DNA of 64,000 nt, from contig CM040423.1 of the NCBI GenBank assembly GCA_022702705.1, positions 126,408,295 to 126,472,294 of the forward strand. Direction: 5' to 3'. The stretch comes from Papilionanthe hookeriana x Papilionanthe teres. Its lineage: Eukaryota; Streptophyta; Magnoliopsida; Asparagales; Orchidaceae. The notes below the pieces were generated by a model. That model ran no database searches, was not told the origin of the DNA, and saw only the letters and a program-made list of their open reading frames with translations. Of this stretch, positions 10,586 to 21,141 are shown one piece after another; position 1 is the first letter of the stretch, and every line of letters begins with the position of its first letter. The translations under genes were made by a program, and so were the position numbers.

Positions 10586-13500
10586 TGTTGACCTCATTTT
10601 TTTGTCGAGGTTTAGTATTCCTCCTAGATTTATGATTCTAGCCTCAGGAGCTTCCCCGATTATCCTAGATTCCTAGTGATGGGACCCACCTTGCTTTAGA
10701 GTGTCTGGAAGCCACTTCGTTACTCTTTGAAATCCTGTATGAGATTTTGTACCGCTAGTCTATAGCCGGTCGAAGTTGACATTAGGAGTTCAAATCGAGT
10801 CCCTATAGGACCCCTAGACATTAGGACAGCTTCGTGCACATCTTACACACCTGCACCATTTTGATCGATCGAATTCGAGTTAAAATTTGTGACGAGACCA
10901 AATTTTGATACGACTTCGACTTGACCGTCGACGAGTTTGCCCAGACGACTTCGGATGACGAAACGGACTGCGTTTCTGGACCTGTTTTTGATGGCTCGAT
11001 TTTGAGCTTGTTGGCAGTTTTTTTTATTTTAGCTTCATCTATGGTAGATACTTATTTAGGCCTTGGAGCTGGGTTATTCCTCTAGTCATGGTGGCTCGGG
11101 TGAGGCTTTGTTTTGGTTATAGCTGGGGTGTGCTGAAGTTGGATGCTGGGCTCGGTTTTAAACATATTATCTTTATACTCGGCTTAATTTCACTTTATCC
11201 AACAACTTGATTTAATTATCGAAATGGCGGTGTTTGGCAAGGTCCCAATTTGATTTTGGAATGTTTGGTGAGCTCTTCGATTGTCTTGCTCCGTAAATTT
11301 GGAGTTGGGTTAGAATGTTCTGGGAGCTTGTACATTCACTTTCTTATGTATTGGAAATTTGGTGATTCTCCTGTTGTTGTGAGCTTGGTCCCGAGCCTCA
11401 GGGTGGTTTCGTTGAGGGAATCTGTGTTTCAAAAGATAAAGAATTAATTTGGAATTGGAAAGCTGGGTTTTAACAGGAGCCTGGGAGTTTTGTGTGGGTT
11501 TTCCCCGAATCATTCTCTTTTCTGTTTGATTTACGAGGATTTAAACGATTTTCGAATTTCGTTTTCTTCTTTTATATTTGAACGGAAAGGACACCCTCTT
11601 TGGGTCAATCCAATTGAACCTAAGCAAGAAAGTGACAACCTCAGGGTCGATTCCGGGAGCATGGATTTTGCTTTCAATGTTTATTATTACATGTTTTAGG
11701 GGAGTTTTAGATTAACTCTCCTATCGAACAAATCCTTCAAATTCGAGGGTGATTTAGTCTTTTATTCCCCTCCTTGTTGCTTGACACTTTTTCCCCGCTC
11801 CACTCGGAGTTTAGTTTTGTTTTGTTTTGTTTAGGGGCAATGATGGCGATGATGCTAAAGGCACGCCAGTGATAGAGTAGAATGATATCCCATCCTACGA
11901 CATTAGGACTCGCTCCAGGGCCCCGATGAACTGTAGGATGACGGTATCATTCACCGCTATAAGGCAAGCGGGGCACCCGTACCTTCTTAGGATTGCTAGT
12001 GACCCTATACCCGACGAAATGATCAACTCGTGGACAATCCCAATTTTCAAAATCTGATATGAATGGATACCATTTCACTACAAACAAATATTGGTAAACT
12101 CTCTTTTGTATGCCTGAAAACCACGTGCATGCTAAAAATATAAATTTTAAAATCATATTATAAAACTTGGTTGTCCACTTGCTGATTATCAGTTTTGGGT
12201 TGAGGAACACCCTCCTGAGTTAGGTTTAGTAGGACACCCCTCTAGTTGAGTAGCGGGCTCTATACACTCGGGTGACCGAGTAGCCTTCGACGACCCTTCG
12301 AGCAGTACTACACAGTTCTGAGCCTAGCCCCGACCCGAGTGCTTGCGGTTTTCTTCGGATTTTCGTATGATTTTGATGAAGCACTCGTGGTCCTTTTTCC
12401 GGGACTTTCCCGAGGTTTTGATGATTTTATTTTGATTTTCGTTTAATTTCTCTGAGACTTTCTACCGTGAGTCATTCACCGTCCCTTTTTTGAGTTTTCT
12501 GGACGATGTTTCTGCCTGGTTTTCACTCGTGTGACACACTCCAGCCTGCTGCATTCAAGGAAATAACGGACCTCCCAGGTATACAGGTTTGTTTATATTT
12601 GCAGCGTGTTATTTTTCGTATCTGCTACTGCATGCTTTACTGTTTAGCACGTTGTACCATACTCTGTTGCATGTTTTACTGTTTTCCTGTGCTACATACC
12701 CTGCTATACACTGTACAACATTTAAACATACTGGCATAGGATGTTTAGAAGAACTCAACCATAGGGCCACCTGATTTGATATTGTGACTTGCCACCTTAG
12801 AAAACTCAACCTCTTCACAGCAAGGAGCTTGGAGCTATCGGTGGGCAGCACAACCATCTTCAACAACAAAACATGTCTTTACCAACTAAACCATTCCTTA
12901 GTGATTAAACAACAATCCATAGGATTTCGAGGTTGTTCGCCTAGTGCGACATAAATCCTCAACCTCTTGTTGGGCCTTTGTATAGCTCTGCTGTACAATA
13001 TAAGCCCCGACTCGTTTTAGGATTCCGAGGTTGTCGTTCGTTACAACCTAAATCCTCACATCTTCTAGGCTATTCGTGTGATCGTTTCACACGAATGTAA
13101 GCCCTAATTAAATAAAATTGGCAGGATGAAACACTTAAATAATATCTCCTCTAAATCAAAGCCAAATCATAGGATAGCTTGGGAAGTCACCGAGGTTCAC
13201 CTCCGGATCTCTGATATCCCCTAGTCTTTCTTCCTTTGGATCCTACAATAAAATGTTCCAGATTTGAGCCAGTCCCCTTTCACACCTCTTTGTCCGATTA
13301 CGTTGAAAAGTCCTTTCCTTTTGATCTCCTTGAAGATAATATTTCCTGATTTTTATCGAGAGTTTTCTTAAGTGATTTCGGTCATTTAAGATGTAATTAA
13401 CTATAGGGGCTTGCCCTTATAGGAAGCATTTTCGAACCCAGCTTAAAATAAACCCTATTTAATTATTCATATTAAATAGGGGAACTTGTCGGCAAATAAA

Positions 13501-13759
13501 ATGGTTTCGCAGACCAAACTGACGTCATATATTTCTTAGTTTATTTGATTGAGCCTCACCCTCAAGTTTTGTGTTTGTCTTTCGGGATAAATGCATGACT
13601 TGAGGTGTAGCGCTCTTTCATTTAAACTATGAAAAATATGGGGTCAGTTTGATTTCATATTTCTTTTCTTGAAGGATCCTTCCGAAGCGGGCGACGGGAT
13701 TTCGATTCCGGCGACCGACAGCTTCTTACGGGCACTTCACACCCAAAACAACGCCGACA
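10586..13759 (+). repeat. Element A 3' LTR
   Basis: Begins TGTTGACCTCATTTT, a start shared with the LTR fragments at 62397 (- strand) and 63882 (+ strand), and ends ...GCCGACA at 13759, as the 5' LTR does at 3633. From about 10968 it is collinear with 831-3633. Its first 380 bp have no match in the visible 5' LTR, and positions 1-830 of the 5' LTR are missing here, so an internal deletion of about 0.8 kb or more is likely. What follows is not a PBS but the gag of fragment E in reverse, which confirms a 3' end. Confidence 0.85.
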
Positions 13760-13764
13760 GGTTC

Positions 13765-14310
13765 ACACTTCATGCTCAAGTTTCTCCACCTCAAGCTGTA
13801 GTCAACCAAAGTCTCGTCAGGCTTCTTCCGCTCTACTACGAGATCTCCTATGGTAACATGGAGCTGGGCACCAATGAATCTCTTCACGAACATGCACTCC
13901 ATTTTTTCGAATGTCATTACTGATCCATTGGGAAGCTCGGCATACCAATAAAATGCTATCCCTGACTAGCTACTGACAAACTATCAGAAGAACAGTGTTT
14001 CACTCCCTCCTGTGTTGCAACAACTGGCTCTAAAGTATGCCACATGCTGAAGAGGATTTCCTGTTCCGTCCAACTTCTTGGAAGTTGGGGGCACGAAGCC
14101 TTTGGGGTAAGGCACGACATCAAATTCCTCCGAGTAGGGTCTACCCTTTGAAACTGATGCCCCACATTTGGACTGAGCCATTGCCTCTCGAACTTATAGT
14201 TTGACCATTTGCTTGATATCATTTTTCGGTAGGTTCAGAAGAGGTTCGTCTTCATTGGCAGAAGTAATTTACCTTCTTTCGTCTGTTATATGTATGATTT
14301 CAGGTTAGTA
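13765..14310 (-). pseudogene. gag: Gag core and conserved motif of fragment E
   Basis: The - strand encodes SKGRPYSEEFDVVPYPKG and the following FRASCCNTGGSE (14181-13984), then, after frame breaks, the retrotransposon-gag core MECMFVKRFIGAQLHVTIGD ... LVDYSLRWRNLSMKC (13917-13765). These match element A at 5680-6080 and element C at 61600-61200 in order. The frame is cut at 13765 by the 3' LTR of element A. Several frameshifts make it non-functional. Confidence 0.75.
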
Positions 14311-14346
14311 AACTTTCAGAGATGTTGTTGGTAGTGACTATAATTG

Positions 14347-14940
14347 TCAAAGGAGTGTAGTCATGGCGGTCATGGCGGCGGTCATCTCCTCCATCTTCTT
14401 CTCTAGACAAATAATTTGTTCATCTCTTTTTAGAATGGTCCTTCGAAGATCATCCAAGGTGTTCTCCTCACTAGGAGCATCGCGCGCAGATGATGTGGGC
14501 ATATTTTCAACCATGTTGATTTCCATGAAATTTTCATCCATGTAATCTGACAAGAAGTAATCCTCATTATCGATATCCAATCCTTGTTGTTTTCTAATTC
14601 TGTAATTTCTACTCAGAGCCTTCGGACTTTATCATCAATTTTTTTATCTTTTGTCAATATTAAATCTGTAGGCTTTCTATACTATCTTTTTTTACTGCAA
14701 CTGACTCAGAGGCAACGACAGTACTGGCAATAGGAACATCGGACTCATGATATATTTTGTAGTCAACATAATTTTCGAAATGTACCGGTTCAACTACCTT
14801 CGATAACCACACTTTCCATTTAAATGTCGACGGCTTGAAACGAGATGTCTCGGCAGGGACATCTGAGTGAAGGGAAGAGTGCTCCTCCCTAGGGTCTAGA
14901 CCATGCACAGAAGTAAATAAATTTTCCTTATTTTTTCCCT
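14347..14940 (-). pseudogene. gag: Gag N-terminal acidic and coiled-coil region of fragment E
   Basis: Codes on the - strand for an acidic stretch with DYMDENFMEINM and a heptad-rich segment (RRTILKRDEQIICLEKKMEEM), matching the coiled coil of element A's Gag near 5270-5500. Upstream (14908-14660) is a further acidic segment without a clear counterpart in A. Broken by a frame change near 14600. Confidence 0.65.
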
Positions 14941-15380
14941 TTCGGGATTTCTCATCATCATCGGTAGAAGGTACTCTCGGACCCAGCCAGGACTTAACTG
15001 ATCTGTGTATTACGGGTGTCGGAATGGCAGTAGTAACATCTATAGTATTGGCATTAACATGTCCTCCAAAATGTGTGTTTAACTGTATCTCGAACGGGTT
15101 TTTCCATCTTTAGAATTTCACTCTTTATTTCAGGGGATATTGCATATCCCATCCTCTTGAGGAGCTTAGCAACCGAACATCATTCGATTTTAGCTGACCT
15201 CTAGAAAATGATGTGAGCTCGGGGTTGGGTGTGGGCCTCTCCCTCACCTCATCACGGCCTTGTTGTGACAGTAGCACGACAAAAATCTTATGGAGGCTTT
15301 CATTTTTGTTAGTGTAGACTAATGGGTGGAACCTACTCCCTTGAAGGAGTGGAGAGGTATCCAGTTGATTGAGTTCTTCC
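14941..15380 (-). other. Gag/ORF1 linker of fragment E
   Basis: Diverged coding remnant. On the - strand short runs such as SVAKLLKRMGYAISPEIKSE (near 15180-15110) suggest former protein, but I see no match in element A. No intact frame. Confidence 0.35.
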
Positions 15381-15928
15381 TAGTGAGTAATCTCAATTAA
15401 TGGTAGACTTACAACTTGTCCCCTTGTGTCTTTGAGACTTCTTTGATTGCAGTTCCTCCTTTGAGATTTGGCTAGAGGGGGAACCCCGGAGGTAGAACTA
15501 ATCTCAAAAACTGACGATGGGGCAAGAAAGGCATTGTTAAAATCTTCTTCATGCAGAATCTCTTTCCCTTTGGCAGCCGAGAAATTAGGTACAGTGATGG
15601 CAAAACTGGTAGCAGTAGGAGTGGTGACTCTCCCCAGCATGGAAATGGCTGACTTGCCAGGAACGGTAGAGATTTTTGCCTTTTTAGCAAAAGAGAAACC
15701 TTATTGGGATTTCAAGTCAAACTTAGCAAACTACTCTTGAACTTCTGGGGTGGCAACTTTCATGACCACGAACAAGGCTTTTCCAAGTACAACTTCAAAC
15801 TCATTAAAGCCAGTACCGTTTTGAATCATTGGAGCTGCAAGGTAGGCTTCACTAGTGGTGGGAAAATTGCAAAAGAAAGTCAGTGTAGGGGCTGACATCT
15901 TTTGACTGTCGAAGGAAAAGAGTTTCAA
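15381..15928 (-). pseudogene. ORF1 of fragment E
   Basis: Two - strand frames (15928-15731 and 15640-15380) together correspond to ORF1 of element A. The first has SAPTLTFFCNFPTTSEAYLA and GTGFNEFEVVLGKALFVVMK, the second GKEILHEEDFNNAFLAPSS. Element A has the matching GKEILYEEKSVDAYTPPFS. A frame change separates them near 15700. The function of ORF1 is unknown. Confidence 0.65.
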
Positions 15929-16475
15929 ACATTAGTGAAGGCTTAAACCCTTTAATCATAGTGCAAACACTTCCAAAAGGAATATTATTTTGTAAACTGG
16001 GCACAATTTCATTTCATCTTAATATTTTATTATTATCTTACTTTTAGATATGTTTGTTCAAAGGAGTTTTAAGATTTTAAGGAAGAATGGGTCATTCTGC
16101 CAAGGGTAGGATTGAGCCCGGGAGACATAAAGAGGAAGTGAAGTATGGGACCCCGTCTGGGATCCGCTTCGCGACACACATTGCCCTGGCAAATCTTGTT
16201 CGCTGACACACCTATTGGGGTTCCAACCATGTAAAAATCAAGAAGGGACCTAAAGATCTTTAAACCCCCTCTATTTAAGGTTGACTAAACAGATGGTCCT
16301 GAGATCGAGGAAAGTTGATCTTACTTCCCCCAAGAAAGAAATAAGTGATGTATATCAATGAAAGAATGGTAATCTGATTGATGAAGGATATGAAATCATT
16401 ACTGATGTATGAATATATCATTTCCTAATCTTAATGAAGAGAGAAACTGAGTCCACAACAGAGTCTCCAGAAAAT
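15929..16475 (-). other. Leader and decayed PBS of fragment E
   Basis: On the - strand, TGGAGACTCTGTTGTGGA (16469-16452) is a decayed form of element A's PBS. The leader after it includes the counterpart of GGACCCCCAATAGGTGTG near 16205-16225. No coding content. Confidence 0.6.
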
Positions 16476-16917
16476 TGTTGGTTGTTAAAATCTTGGAAGT
16501 GTTTAAAATATAGTTTTCTAAAATAGGATTTTTACTTAATTTAATATATATGGATTTTTAGAAAATAATTTTTTTGATTTTGGATAATACAAAATCAAAC
16601 TGATCTCATATAAATGATAGTTTAAGTAATCGAGTACTTCACCACAAGACATGTAACTATCCCAAAAAAAAGATACATTGCATGGTGGTGAGGCTTGATC
16701 AAATAAAATAAAGAATTCATGACATCTGTTTTGTCTGTGAATAGTTATTTAGCGACAATTTCCCCTATCTAATAAAATGAAATCATATAGGGTTTATATT
16801 AATCTAAAGTCTTTAAGTTTCCTATAAGGGCAAGCTCCTATAGTTAATTACAACTTAGGTAGCCGAAGTCACCTAAGAAAACTTTTGACATAGATCAGAA
16901 AATATTTCAAATGACGT
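16476..16917 (-). repeat. LTR end fragment of E
   Basis: Reverse-strand match to the last 430 bp of the element A LTR: AGTTTTCTTAGGTGACTTCG, GTAATTAACTATAGGAGCTT, the TTAGATAGGGGAAATTGTCG segment and the GAGCCTCACCACC region are all recognisable in order. It ends in CA at 16476, six bases before the PBS. Confidence 0.7.
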
Positions 16918-17036
16918 AATGTCAACTATTAATTTTGGTATTGGTAACGGGAATTCATACATTGGACATGCTTTATTTAAGTCTTTGAAGTTGAAACACA
17001 TTCGTATCTGTCCATTCTTCTTATTAACCGACATGA
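16918..17036 (-). pseudogene. pol: RT fragment of D, left of the Athila insertion
   Basis: The - strand encodes NKKNGQIRMCFNFKDLNKAC followed by EFPLPIPKLIVDI, the standard N-terminal RT block of Tat-type elements. The other half (30496 onward) lies on the far side of the Athila element, separated by the CATGA duplication. It is cut at its distal end by LTR sequence of fragment E. Confidence 0.8.
17032..17036. other. Target-site duplication of the Athila element, left copy
   Basis: CATGA directly precedes the 5' LTR and is repeated at 30496-30500 directly after the 3' LTR. Five bases is the normal duplication for Ty3/gypsy integrases. Confidence 0.85.
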
Positions 17037-18579
17037 TGACCAGAGAAAAATGTATTAAGAAATTCATACTAATTTTATATTAACTTTTGATGAAATTGCA
17101 CTTAAAAGAAAGGTATTTTCTATGTTTTAATTTAGGTATGATGATTTATAAGTAATGGAGCAAAAATATGGAAAAAGGAGCGAATTTGGAATGACAAGGA
17201 CTAAAAAAGATAAAAATTGAACTAGACGCCGACGACGAGGAATAGGCTGCCAACGACGTGTTTTTCCTGAGAGCATTTGAATATATTATAAAGGAGCCCA
17301 CCGACGGCAAGATCGAGCCCGCCGATGGCGAGCCTAAGCAGTTGGCCTACATTCTAGAAGCCCGCCAATGAGCCCGCCGACGGCGAGAAGGTCGGTTTAA
17401 GCAAGATACATTGAATCTGGACACTTTTTGAAGAGGTGCTTAAGAAAACATTGAAAATCATTCTTCCTCTTTAAGTAGAGATGATTTTAGGCTGAATATG
17501 TGTCTTTTGAGTGTCTTGTGTGTGTCTTCTTTGTGTCATTGGTGTGTCATTTTTAAGTGTTTTATTAGTGTATTTAGTGTGTGAGTGTGTTCTAGAGAGT
17601 ATATTAGTGAGTTAAACTGAGTTTGTTATTCAAGAAGGAAGAGTTAGAGGAACTTCAAGGAATCTGCTTGGGGAGAAAATTCGAGATAAGTTTTGTCTGT
17701 TATTTTCTAACTTTAATTTTGTATGAAGTCCAAGTTTTGTGTTATTCTTCCTATGCATTCTGAGTAGTCTTCTCTATCTTTCTCCTTGTTTTGAGATTTT
17801 TGTGAAATGAAAAATTACATTTGTTGTGCCTAAAATATTAAATAAAAAATGTGATAATTATTTACTTGAATCTTAATTTACTTTCAATTTGGCCAATTGA
17901 ACTGTTAAAATATGTTGATTTTACTTCCAAAGTAAAGATTACATCCAAGATTCAGGGAAAGCAAAAGTCTTGAAAAGAGGGTGCAAATAAATAGGGAAAT
18001 ATTTTTTATCGGGCGTAGAATTGGATATTTTAGAGTGACAGACTAAAATCTTTAATTCAGTCCTATCGTTTAGGTGCTGAAGTATAGATGTTAGCCCTCG
18101 GGCGAGGGGAACGTGGGAGCTACGAAGTGAGAGCCGGTATCCTCCCAGCCTAGCCGCGGATTCAGTAACCAAGCATAGGATTAGTTAATATTCTTTATGC
18201 CTGGATCAAAGGGTAAAGAATAAGAATGCTCCTATTTGGCACAATATAATTATAACTAATTTGATTATCCTTTCACTTAATTCTCTTAAATAAGGGGAGA
18301 GATACTTTTCTAAAATGCAATCTTCCATTCAAAAATAGAGCTTAGTATAAGTGTTCTTTATTTTTGTATACTAGATAGTAATAGTATCTGCTAAAAATTA
18401 GTTCATAATCTCTAACTTCTCTGTGGGATCGATATCTAGGACTCCATTAGAGCCTTGCATTACTTGAATGATACACATACTTGCATTGATAAAATGGGTA
18501 ACTTTGCTATTATTGAATATTATTTTTATACTAGTTAAACATTTTATATAGTTATACACCTTCCGCCCCGATCCTGTCA
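17037..18579 (+). repeat. Athila 5' LTR
   Basis: Starts TGACCAGAGAAAAATG and ends CGATCCTGTCA. It contains a GCC-rich motif cluster (17226-17395) just after a TATA-like TTATAAAG (about 17288), and a GTGT-rich tract at 17505-17600. It is collinear with 28935-30495. Confidence 0.92.
17226..17395 (+). repeat. GCCGACGGCGAG-type motif cluster, 5' LTR
   Basis: Six or more variants of a GCCGACGGCGAG-like 12-mer in a GC-rich island inside an AT-rich LTR. Similar clusters lie at 24112-24222, 25924-26035 and 29118-29310. Confidence 0.7.
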
Positions 18580-18585
18580 AGTTTT

Positions 18586-18603
18586 TGATGCCGTTGCCGG
18601 GGA
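18586..18603 (+). other. Athila primer-binding site
   Basis: TGATGCCGTTGCCGGGGA, six bases after the 5' LTR. From memory, the usual form in this lineage is TGGCGCCGTTGCCGGGGA, complementary to tRNA-Asp; this copy would have one or two changes from it. The tRNA assignment is unverified. Confidence 0.75.
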
Positions 18604-18795
18604 AGTAAAGTAATTAATAAGGTTACTAATAAATAATTATTAAAATAATTACTAGAGTAACAGACTATTTAAAATTTACTTAAGTTTTGTATGCGTAAAT
18701 TTGGAACCGAATATTTAATACCTTACGATTCAAAATTACAACGCACTATTAAAAAAATTAGAAAATAGAAAAGATAAATTATAAATTTAAATCAA

Positions 18796-19980
18796 ATGGC
18801 AAATAATCCAGCAATTAAAAATGTAAATCAACCAAGACCTTTGAGAGATTATACAATCAAAGCCCTGATGTAGCGGCTAATTCATTTGAGCTTAAACCTG
18901 CAATTATCCAAATGGTACAGAATAATCAATTTAGTGGTTCACCAAACAAAGATCCTAATTTACATCTCGCTAGTTTTTTAGAACTTTGTGCTACTTTTAA
19001 ATATGATGGAGTATCTAATGATGCGGTTAGACTTAGGCTTTTTCCTTTTTCTTTAAGGGATAAGGCTAAAATGTGGTTAAATTCGTTAGCACCTGGATCT
19101 ATTAGAAATTGGGGAGAATTATCGCAAAAATTTCTATTCAAATACTTTACTCCTTCAAAAACTGTAAAGCTTAGAAATGATATAATCTCTTTTAGTCACT
19201 TTGACGGAGAATCAATATACGAAGCTTGGAAGAGATTTAAAGATATTCTTAGGAATTGCCCACATCATGCGTTACCAGATTGGTTAATCATTCAAACTTT
19301 TTATGATGGATTAGTCGGATCTCTTAGATCTATCATTGATGCTGCTGCTGGTGGTTCACTAATGTCAAAACCATTTGACGAGGCTTATTCATTAATTGAA
19401 GAAATGGCTACCAACTATTTTCAATGACCTTCTGAAAGGTAAAATCCTAAAAAAATAGCTAGTATCCATGATTCTGATGTAATATCTATGTTAGCTTTTT
19501 AGATTGCTGCTATATCTAAGAAATTAGATCATTTTGGAATGAATTATTCTCCAACTATAATAGAAGAAAATTCATTTGGGCAATTTGTGGATGCTTAACC
19601 TTCTTATGAAACTTTAAATGCAATTAATAATAGACCCAATAATCCTTATGTAAATTATTACAACCCTGGTTGGAAAAATCATCCAAATATTAATTGGAAT
19701 AACAATTCTACTAATCAACAATGGATGAACAATTCAGTAAACAAATTAGGAAATTCATCTAACCAAGAAAATTCTAATTATAAACCTTCTTATCCACCTG
19801 AATTTAATAATAACTCTCAATTTAAGGAAAAGAAGTTATCTATGGAAGAATTGATATTAAATATGGGTCAGCATTTGTAGAATCAAGGAAATCAACTAGA
19901 AATTCAAGGGAACCAATTAGAAAATCAAGGAACTGCAATTAAAAATATTGAAACTCAACTTGGGCATATGCTAATACGCT
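18796..19980 (+). pseudogene. gag: Athila gag
   Basis: Athila Gag starts at ATG 18796 with an N terminus like LRDYTIK and shifts frame before 18912. From there 171 codons are open (LFPFSLRDKAKMWLNSLAPG, GELSQKFLFKYF, then a helix-rich part), covering the retrotransposon-gag capsid domain. After TGA 19425 the same frame continues with several single stops through an asparagine-rich tail with YNPGWKNHPNINW and a repeated NQGNQLE heptad-like motif near 19875-19930. No CCHC knuckle is visible, which is normal for Athila. Non-functional because of the frameshift and at least five stops. Confidence 0.85.
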
Positions 19981-20014
19981 TAATAATAGAATTCATAGAA
20001 CTTTTCCTAGTAAT

Positions 20015-20455
20015 GTGGAAATAAATCCTAAAGACCAAGGAAAAGAACAAATCAAAGCGATACATTTACGAAGTGGAAAAGAGTTAGAAATAAGAGTACA
20101 AAAAGAAACGAAAATTGAAAAAGAGAAAGTGGAAACTAAAAAAGAAAAGGATCAGCAAGATCAAGATTTAGAATATCCACTAATACCTATGAAAATTTCT
20201 ATTGAAAAACCACCACCACCATTTCCTCAACGATTAAAGCAACATAAAAAGGATAAGCATTTTTCTAAATTCCTTGAAATTCTGAAGAAATTAACGATGA
20301 ATTTTCCCTTTGTAGAAGCATTAGAACAAATATACAATTATGTGAAATTTATAAAAGATATTTTAAACAAGAAGAGAAAGTTCACAGACAATGAAACTGT
20401 AACACTTAGCGAAGAGTGTAATGCAATTATTCAGAAAAGCTTCCTGAGAAATTGA
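20015..20455 (+). pseudogene. gag: Athila gag-pro linker with LRSGK motif
   Basis: An open stretch of 146 codons carrying IKAIHLRSGKEL, a conserved block between Gag and protease in Athila elements. It is followed by a highly charged Lys/Glu region and PPPPFPQRLKQHKKDKHFSK, the segment leading into the protease. It ends four bases into the next frame, so a frameshift at about 20450 separates it from protease. Confidence 0.8.
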
Positions 20456-21141
20456 AAGATCCTGGTAGTTTCACTATATCTTGTGCTATTGGAGAAAAAT
20501 TTTATGGAAAAGCTTTATGTGACTTGGGAGCCAGCATTAATCTTATGCCTCTATCAATTTTTAAAAGATTAGGATTGGGAGAAGTCTCACCTACTTCAGT
20601 AACTCTTCAGTTAGCTGATCATTCAGTGACTTATCCTAAAGGAGTTATTGAAGATGTGTTAGTAAAAGTGGATAAATTTATCTTTCTTGTGGATTTTATT
20701 GTTTTAGATATGGAGGAAGATAAAGAAATACACATAATTTTAGGAAGACCTTTTTTAGCTACTGGAAGAACTATGATTGATGTTCAAAAAGGAGAATTAA
20801 CTACGAGAGTAAACGATCAAGAAGTAACTTTCAACATATCAAAATCAATGAAATATCCTGCTACTGAAAAAGATGATGAATGTTTTCGAATGAAAATTCT
20901 TGAACTTCTGCGAAATAAACATTTTAAAGAATACTTTGAAGATAAACCAGAAATAGAAAATATAGAATTATTTAAAGAAGCAGAAAATGAAGAATTAGAT
21001 TATATAGAAGAAAGATTTGAGATGTTGGATATTACGGAAAATGCTGAAAAGAATATAGTTCCGTCGATTATGAAACCTCCTGAACTTAAGTTAAAAGTTT
21101 TACCTACTCATTTGAAGTATGCAATTTTGGGAAATTCTTGA
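20452..21141 (+). pseudogene. pol: Athila protease domain
   Basis: Retropepsin-type aspartic protease that would cut Gag-Pol. The active-site loop reads ALCDLGASINLMP (about 20512-20550) with the catalytic Asp kept, and IILGRPFLATGRTMIDV (about 20740-20785) is the conserved second half. The C-terminal 80 residues are a Glu-rich linker towards RT. The frame is the one used by RT, RNase H and the start of integrase. Confidence 0.85.

Larger units (their letters stand above)
1..13759 (+). mobile_element. Element A: gag-only Tat/Ogre-like LTR retrotransposon
   Basis: Two long direct repeats (1-3633 and 10586-13759) flank a 7-kb internal region with a primer-binding site, an ORF1-Gag reading frame and a satellite-bearing 3' region, but no protease, RT or integrase. 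The gag type, PBS and LTR text match the pol-bearing elements B and C of this window, so A is most likely a non-autonomous deletion derivative using proteins made by such relatives. A stretch at about 8030-8110 resembles the spacer after integrase in B (about 42250-42350), which supports loss of pol by internal deletion. In a 270-bp stretch compared by eye the LTRs differ at roughly 4 percent, so A is younger than the Athila element. Its left end lies outside the window. Confidence 0.85.
13760..16917 (-). mobile_element. Fragment E: 5' part of a Tat/Ogre-like element
   Basis: On the - strand this piece runs LTR end (16917-16476), PBS, leader, ORF1, Gag N terminus and gag core, and stops where the 3' LTR of A begins. 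It is therefore probably the target into which A inserted. Its missing half would lie left of the window. At its other end the LTR fragment abuts RT sequence of fragment D at about 16917, which looks like a recombination junction rather than an intact LTR. Confidence 0.7.
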
